This document shows positions 6,840-10,487 of a stretch of DNA of 10,487 nucleotides, in pieces. Source of the DNA: JBBECF01 sp040881945. Its GTDB lineage: Bacteria > Pseudomonadota > Alphaproteobacteria > Dongiales > Dongiaceae. The position numbers and the translations under genes are program-made. The DNA lies in assembly GCA_040881945.1 (NCBI GenBank), contig JBBECF010000209.1:1-10487 (forward strand). Reading direction: 5' to 3'. Position 1 is the stretch's first letter; every line of letters starts with the position of its first letter. The notes beneath the pieces were generated by a model that saw only the letters and a list, made by a program, of their open reading frames with translations, had not been told where the DNA came from and searched no databases.

Positions 6840-7304
6840 TTACCCGAGCGGCCGATCCCCCTCCGCTTGCCCGCCGTCGTAAAGGTGCCGGGCCCGCCTC
6901 TCGAAGGCCTCGATCAGACGGTCGAGCTGGGTCGCGATCGCGGCGTCAAAGGTTCTTTCAATCAAGCGCGAGCGAAACGCCAGATCGACCGCCAGTACGA
7001 CCCGGCACAGCCGCTTCGGCTCCGGATCGAAGCGCCAGACGAGGTGGAAATGCCGGAACGGACCGCCGGTCGAGATGACCTCGATCCGATCCGGGCGCCG
7101 GAGCGTGGTCTTCGAGGAAAAGCGCGCGCGAAAGACGCTGAAACCGATAATCTGGTCGGTGTGATAGACGTCCCCTTCGCGGCGACGAACGCGGGCCGCG
7201 ATCCACCACGGCAGAAATTCCGGATAGCGCTCCACATCCGCCGCAAGCTCGAAGAGCTGCGGCGCCGTGTACGGCAACGCCCGGTGCACCTCGTGGATCG
7301 GCAT
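6840..7304 (-). CDS. COQ10/RatA-like START-domain protein
   Basis: This 154-residue protein belongs to the SRPBCC/START-like polyketide-cyclase group that includes mitochondrial Coq10 and bacterial RatA. Recognisable features are the N-terminal MPIHEVHRALPYTAPQLFEL, the ADVERYPEFLPWW block (27-39), IIGFSVFRARFSSK (52-65), GPFRHFHLVWRF and the C-terminal helix DRLIEAFERRARHLY. Coq10 binds ubiquinone and is needed for efficient respiration. RatA in E. coli was described as a toxin blocking ribosome subunit joining, but most alphaproteobacterial copies are taken to be Coq10-like lipid or quinone binders. It has no signal peptide and is probably cytoplasmic or membrane-peripheral. It is the last gene of the minus-strand run and is separated from the coiled-coil gene by 80 bases. 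In many alphaproteobacteria this family is found near lipA, which is not seen here. Confidence 0.88.
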   Translation of the reverse strand: MPIHEVHRALPYTAPQLFELAADVERYPEFLPWWIAARVRRREGDVYHTDQIIGFSVFRARFSSKTTLRRPDRIEVISTGGPFRHFHLVWRFDPEPKRLCRVVLAVDLAFRSRLIERTFDAAIATQLDRLIEAFERRARHLYDGGQAEGDRPLG

Positions 7305-7384
7305 GGCCTTAGGGCTTTGCGCGGCCCGAAATGGACCCTATCGATAGCGGATCGAGCGACGTCGCGCCGCCCGGCGCGCCGGTT

Positions 7385-8113
7385 CTAAGGAAAGCGGCAG
7401 CGGTCCCCGGTGACGGCGGCGAAGCCGCGCGCCCCGGCAACGACGGTGAAACGGTACTCCGCGCCGGCGATCGCCAGCGAATGATGCAGCGGCAGGGCGC
7501 CCGAAACCTCCGAAACGCCGCCGCCAAGCCGCGCGAAGCGGAGCGTGACCGGCTGCGCCGGATCGAACCAGGCCTCGGGCTTGCCGGCGGCGTCGGTCGC
7601 CGCGCGCCCCTCCGCGGTGACGGTGATGGCGTTGTCGGCGAAGCCGACCGCGTCGTTGGCGCCGCCGGAGAGGGCAGTCTTGACGATGAAGCGCTTGGTC
7701 ACCGGCGTTTCGTCGCAGGCGGCGTCGTTCTGCGCCGCCTCGATCACGAAGGCCAGGCGGGCCGGCTCGACGCCGGCGGCCAACTTGCGTTGCGCGAGGT
7801 CGAGCAGCGCCTTGACGTCGCCGGTGGCCGCCTCCCGCTCATAGCGCTGCCGCCACGTCCCGGCCTCCGCCGCCGCGGCCGCGGCGGCCGATTGCAACTC
7901 GGCATTCCGCCGTTGCAGGGCTGCATTCTCCTCGGTCAGTCGCGCTGCTTCCTGGCGCAGCCGCGCCTCCTCGCGCCCGGCCAGGGTCGAGCCCGATTGG
8001 TAGGCGACGAGGCCGGCGGCAACGATCAGCGACAGCGCAACCAGTCCCTCGGCCACGGCGACGCGGATCCGACGCCGCCGGCGCACCCGCCCTTCGTACA
8101 GTCCCAGCGTCAT
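7385..8113 (-). CDS. Unrecognised membrane-anchored coiled-coil protein
   Basis: I do not recognise a named family for this 242-residue protein. A basic N-terminus (RRRRRIR at 11-17) precedes one transmembrane helix (about 20-41), so it is an inner-membrane protein with the remainder probably in the periplasm. Residues about 46-100 are a strongly charged Glu/Arg/Ala heptad-like region (REEARLRQEAARLTEENAAL), predicted as a coiled coil. The C-terminal 140 residues look beta-rich and globular, with two Cys (C133 in the DAACDE stretch and one in the final GDRCRFP) that could form a disulfide. The architecture resembles small envelope scaffolds or assembly factors, but no function can be assigned. 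The start has an AG-rich AAAGAGA seven bases upstream. It shares orientation with the pqq genes but lies 78 bases after the flavoprotein gene and may have its own promoter. Confidence 0.82.
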   Translation of the reverse strand: MTLGLYEGRVRRRRRIRVAVAEGLVALSLIVAAGLVAYQSGSTLAGREEARLRQEAARLTEENAALQRRNAELQSAAAAAAAEAGTWRQRYEREAATGDVKALLDLAQRKLAAGVEPARLAFVIEAAQNDAACDETPVTKRFIVKTALSGGANDAVGFADNAITVTAEGRAATDAAGKPEAWFDPAQPVTLRFARLGGGVSEVSGALPLHHSLAIAGAEYRFTVVAGARGFAAVTGDRCRFP

Positions 8114-8140
8114 GCCTTTATCTCTTTCGACCGACCGATG

Positions 8141-8168
8141 ACTCTAGCCGCGCGGCCGGAGAGAGCAA
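8141..8168 (-). promoter_or_regulatory. Possible sigma-70 promoter for the coiled-coil gene
   Basis: On the minus strand TTGCTC (8168-8163) and TAGAGT (8146-8141) are separated by 16 bases and lie 28 bases before the ATG at 8113. The match is moderate (3/6 and 4/6). If used, the coiled-coil and COQ10-like genes would form a transcription unit separate from pqq. Confidence 0.3.
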
Positions 8169-8191
8169 GTGCCCCGCCGGCCGCCCGCGCC

Positions 8192-8764
8192 TCAGCCGTC
8201 GAGCCGCGCCAGGAGATCCGCCAGCCGGGCGCCGACGCCGGCCACCGCCGCCCGCAGCACCGGGTCTTTGAGGTCGTCGGCGGCGTCGAAGGCGTCGCGG
8301 GCGCCGGCGACCGAGCGCTGCTCCGGGATGACCAGCACCTTGACGACGTTGAGGATCTGGCGGAGATGGGCGAGCGCGCGCGCGCCGCCCAGGGCCCCCG
8401 GCGAGGCCGAGACGAGCGCCGCCGCCTTGCCGGCGAAGCAGGCCAGCGGGGGCTCGCCGGGGACCGGCCGCGAGGCCCAGTCGATGGCGTTCTTCAGCAC
8501 CCCCGGCACGGAACCATTGTATTCCGGCGTCGAGATCAGCAGCCCGGCGTGGTCGACTATCAGCCGCCGCAGCCGAACCGCGCCGTCCGGCAGGCCGGCG
8601 CGCGCCTCGATATCGCCATCGTAAAGCGGCAGGGGATAGTCGGCGAGATCGAGGACCGTCACCTCGGCGCCGGCCGCGCGGGCGCCCGCGGCGGCGATCC
8701 GCACCAGCTTCTTGTTGAACGAGCCCGCGCGGGTACTGCCGGCGAAGGCGAGAATTCGAACCAC
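8192..8764 (-). CDS. NADPH-dependent FMN reductase-family flavoprotein
   Basis: A 190-residue flavodoxin-fold oxidoreductase of the NADPH-dependent FMN reductase family (which includes azoreductases, chromate and quinone reductases). The phosphate-binding loop for FMN is FAGSTRAGSFNKKL (7-20), the flavin-ring loop is STPEYNGSVPGVLKNAIDWA (78-97), and a third flavin-contact region is VSASPGALGG (118-127). It is cytoplasmic, with no signal or membrane segment. GTG 8764 was chosen because it gives MVRILAFAGS, the usual start of the fold, 20 bases after the pqqE stop. A TTG at 8788 would overlap that stop by four bases and add eight residues. Neither has a strong SD. Its place immediately after pqqE suggests co-transcription. 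PqqE needs a low-potential electron donor, and flavodoxin can supply it in vitro, but a role for this reductase in that is inference. The exact substrate cannot be read from sequence. Confidence 0.88.
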   Translation of the reverse strand: MVRILAFAGSTRAGSFNKKLVRIAAAGARAAGAEVTVLDLADYPLPLYDGDIEARAGLPDGAVRLRRLIVDHAGLLISTPEYNGSVPGVLKNAIDWASRPVPGEPPLACFAGKAAALVSASPGALGGARALAHLRQILNVVKVLVIPEQRSVAGARDAFDAADDLKDPVLRAAVAGVGARLADLLARLDG

Positions 8765-8784
8765 TGCGGAGATCGCGCCCGCGC

Positions 8785-9876
8785 TCAAGCGGCGCCGATG
8801 CGCCGGTAGACGAAGTCCGGCGGCGCCGACCCGGATTCGACCTCGGCGAGATCGACCAGCGCCGCGTGATCGGGCGACAACGCGCAAGCCGGGTCGGTGG
8901 CCGCGGCGTTGCCGGTGAGCGCGAAGGCCTGGCAGCGGCAGCCGCCCCAGTCGATCTCGCGGCGGTCGCAGGACCGGCAAAGTTCCGGCATCCAGTCGGT
9001 GCCGCGGAACCGGTTGAACGCCTCGGAATTCTCCCAGATATCGGCAAGGCTTCGCTCGCGCACGGAATCGAAGGTGAACCCGGCAATCGTTTCGGCGGCG
9101 TGGCAGGGCAGCACCTTGCCCGACGGCGAGATGTTGAGGAACTGGCGGCCCCAGCCGCCCATGCAGGCCTTCGGCCGCCGCGCGTAATAATCGGGCACGA
9201 CGTAATCGATGACGAGAACGCCCTTGAGCCGCCGGCGCGCCGCCTCGACCGTCTCCGTGGCTTCGTCGAGTTGCGCCCGGCTGGGCATCAGCGCCGCGCG
9301 ATTCTTGAGCGCCCAACCGTAATATTGCACATGGGCGATCTCGACGCGCTGGGCGTCGAGCGCCACCGCCATGTCCAACAGGTCCCCGAGGTGCGGCAGG
9401 TTCTGCCGGTGCACGACCAGGTTCAGGGTCAGCGGCAGGCCGGCGGCGCGCACCAGCTTCGCCACCTCGAGCTTCTTGACGTGGCCGCCGCGGTAGCCGC
9501 CGATGCGGTCGGCGCCCGCGGCCTCGCTGTCCTGGAAGCTGATCTGGACGTGCTCGAGACCGGCGCCGACCAGGGCCTCGAGGCGGGCGGCGTCGAGCAG
9601 GACCCCGGCGGTGATGAGATTGCTGTACAGTCCGACCTCGGTCGCGTGCTTGACCAGCTCCGTCAGGTCACGCCGCGCCGTCGGCTCGCCGCCGGAGAAA
9701 TGGATCTGCAGCACGCCCATCTCGGCGGCCTCGGCGATGACGCGGCGCCATTCGTCGGTGGTGAGCTCGTTGCCGGCGCGTTCGAGCCCGAGCGGGTTGG
9801 AGCAATAGGGGCATTGCAGCGGGCAGCGGTGCGTCAGCTCCGCGAGCAGGGCATAGGGACGGTCCGGCGCGCTCAT
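8785..9876 (-). CDS. pqqE: PQQ biosynthesis radical SAM enzyme PqqE
   Basis: PqqE makes the carbon-carbon bond between a Glu and a Tyr side chain of the precursor peptide PqqA while PqqA is presented by PqqD, the first committed step to pyrroloquinoline quinone. The 363-residue protein has the radical SAM cluster motif C18-x3-C22-x2-C25 (THRCPLQCPYC) and the SAM-binding FSGGEP. The C-terminal SPASM domain has C238, C258, C300, C303, D309, C313, C315 and C331. Their spacing matches the auxiliary-cluster ligands of Methylorubrum PqqE as I recall them, including the unusual Asp ligand and the WGGCRCQAF block. Nothing catalytic appears to be missing. ATG 9876 was chosen because it overlaps the pqqD stop by four bases (ATGA), indicating translational coupling. 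Longer in-frame extensions run over pqqD and are artefacts. Confidence 0.97.
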   Translation of the reverse strand: MSAPDRPYALLAELTHRCPLQCPYCSNPLGLERAGNELTTDEWRRVIAEAAEMGVLQIHFSGGEPTARRDLTELVKHATEVGLYSNLITAGVLLDAARLEALVGAGLEHVQISFQDSEAAGADRIGGYRGGHVKKLEVAKLVRAAGLPLTLNLVVHRQNLPHLGDLLDMAVALDAQRVEIAHVQYYGWALKNRAALMPSRAQLDEATETVEAARRRLKGVLVIDYVVPDYYARRPKACMGGWGRQFLNISPSGKVLPCHAAETIAGFTFDSVRERSLADIWENSEAFNRFRGTDWMPELCRSCDRREIDWGGCRCQAFALTGNAAATDPACALSPDHAALVDLAEVESGSAPPDFVYRRIGAA

Positions 9877-10160
9877 TCGGTCATGATCCCTTTGTCGGCG
9901 AGGTCCTGGAGCAGCGTGCTCACGTCGCGCAGAATCGTGTCGCGCGGCGCCTTGTACGCCTCGGCCAGTCCGTCGACGATGGCGGCCACGGTGGCGGCGC
10001 CGTCGCAACGCCGGATGATTTCGAGCGCGACGGAGTCGGGCACGAACAGCCGCTCGGGCGCGAGCACGATCCATTGGTCGCGTTGCTTGTCGAAGCGCAA
10101 TTTCACGTGCGGGCCGAGCCGCGGAACCGACGACTCGCCGATGAGAGTGCGCGTGCTCAC
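9873..10160 (-). CDS. pqqD: PQQ biosynthesis peptide chaperone PqqD
   Basis: PqqD is a small RiPP-recognition (RRE) protein that binds the PqqA peptide and delivers it to PqqE. The 95-residue protein shows the family pattern: SVPRLGPHVKLRFDKQRDQW (11-30), VLAPERLFVPDSVALEIIRR (32-51), the CDGAATVAAIVDGLAE helix region, and DVSTLLQDLADKGI at the end. GTG 10160 was chosen since it overlaps the pqqC stop by four bases (GTGA) and gives the normal length; a longer in-frame ATG at 10244 would extend into pqqC. The pqqD stop in turn overlaps the pqqE ATG. It is a separate gene here, not fused to pqqC as in some methylotrophs. Confidence 0.95.
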   Translation of the reverse strand: MSTRTLIGESSVPRLGPHVKLRFDKQRDQWIVLAPERLFVPDSVALEIIRRCDGAATVAAIVDGLAEAYKAPRDTILRDVSTLLQDLADKGIMTE

Positions 10161-10487
10161 CGGCGGCTCTCCGGGACAAAGACCCCCGGCGGCACGAAGC
10201 CCGGCTCGACATAGGCAAAGTAGAGGGCGTCGAGTTGCGCCCACAACAGGTCGGTCTTGAAGCCGAGGGCGGCCAGCGACGCCTCCTGCCGGTCGCGGCT
10301 GCGCGCCTCGCGCAGCACGTAGGCGAGGCCGAATTCCACGTCGCGCGGCGCCTGGGTCAGGCGCGTGCGGAAGTAGGCGAGGGTGCGTTCGTTGGCGAAG
10401 TCATAGTTTTCGAGCAGGGCGGCGATCCGCGTCTTGTGCAGGTCCGGCGCGAACAGCTCGGTCAAGGACGAAGCGACGGCCTCGAGC
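10157..10487 (-). CDS. pqqC: Pyrroloquinoline-quinone synthase PqqC, C-terminal part (5' end outside window)
   Basis: PqqC catalyses the last step of PQQ synthesis, an eight-electron, cofactor-free oxidation and ring closure of AHQQ by O2. Only the last 109 residues are present; the frame stays open through the right edge, giving LEAVASSLTELFAPDLHKTR before the tail. The conserved C-terminal blocks are present: AVASSLTELFAP, NERTLAYFRTRLTQAPRDVE, ALGFKTDLLWAQLDALYFAY and the VPPGVF end. It should be all-helical (haem-oxygenase-like fold) and cytoplasmic. Its stop overlaps the pqqD GTG by four bases. The apparent TTG start at 10465 is not a real start, because conserved residues continue upstream of it. 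pqqB and pqqA, if present, lie beyond the right edge. Confidence 0.96.
   Translation of the reverse strand, partial: LEAVASSLTELFAPDLHKTRIAALLENYDFANERTLAYFRTRLTQAPRDVEFGLAYVLREARSRDRQEASLAALGFKTDLLWAQLDALYFAYVEPGFVPPGVFVPESRR

Noticed and set aside
7338..7347. Palindrome CTATCGATAG upstream of the COQ10-like gene
   Set aside because: It is only ten bases, single, and has no promoter elements at a sensible distance. Chance occurrence cannot be excluded.
7331..8809. 492-codon plus-strand open frame
   Set aside because: It spans two minus-strand genes and the gap between them. The translation has no domain pattern and is rich in Arg/Gly/Asp as in other shadows.
9873..10160. Possible PqqC-PqqD or PqqD-PqqE fusion suggested by long open frames
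   Set aside because: The genes are in different frames and joined by 4-base stop/start overlaps, so they encode separate proteins.
8866..10260. 464-codon plus-strand open frame over pqqE and pqqD
   Set aside because: It is antisense to two secure genes with intact motifs. Long antisense frames are expected at this GC content.

Overview
The window is about 70% GC and looks like a chromosomal segment of an alphaproteobacterium, most likely of the Rhodospirillales type. This rests on the waaA-lpxK pair, the divergent xseA/purD arrangement, the COQ10/RatA-like protein and the pqqCDE order. There are no tRNA or rRNA genes, CRISPR array, transposase or phage genes. Almost every base is coding, so long spurious ORFs cover the opposite strands.

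Left part (1-5377). The 3' end of waaA (Kdo transferase) overlaps lpxK (lipid A 4'-kinase), giving an outer-membrane lipid A/Kdo operon on the plus strand. It converges on a minus-strand pair, xseA (exonuclease VII large subunit) followed by a secreted M23/LytM-type peptidase, with a 4-base stop/start overlap. purD (GAR synthetase) diverges from xseA across a 58-base spacer.

Middle (5378-6839). A single-domain CheY-like response regulator with all phosphorylation residues present is followed by a 311-base, AT-richer intergenic region. This region holds a perfect FNR/FixK-type box (TTGAT-N4-ATCAA at 6146-6159), -10-like sequences downstream of it, and two palindromes with shared CGGAA/TTCCG half-sites. 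It leads into a small unrecognised four-helix membrane protein, which is therefore probably controlled by oxygen or redox state.

Right part (6840-10487, all minus strand). Read in transcription order: pqqC (3' part only), pqqD, pqqE, an NADPH-dependent FMN reductase-like flavoprotein, an unrecognised membrane-anchored coiled-coil protein, and a COQ10/RatA-like START-domain protein. pqqC, pqqD and pqqE are joined by 4-base stop/start overlaps, so they form a tightly coupled PQQ cofactor operon. The flavoprotein starts 20 bases after pqqE and may be co-transcribed. pqqA and pqqB, if present, lie beyond the right edge.

Most of the window is ordinary core metabolism. The points most worth a second look are the FNR-box-controlled membrane protein, the palindromes upstream of it, the flavin reductase attached to the PQQ genes, and an Asp in place of the second His of the HxH motif in the M23 protein. 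I saw no evidence for a wholly new multi-gene system.
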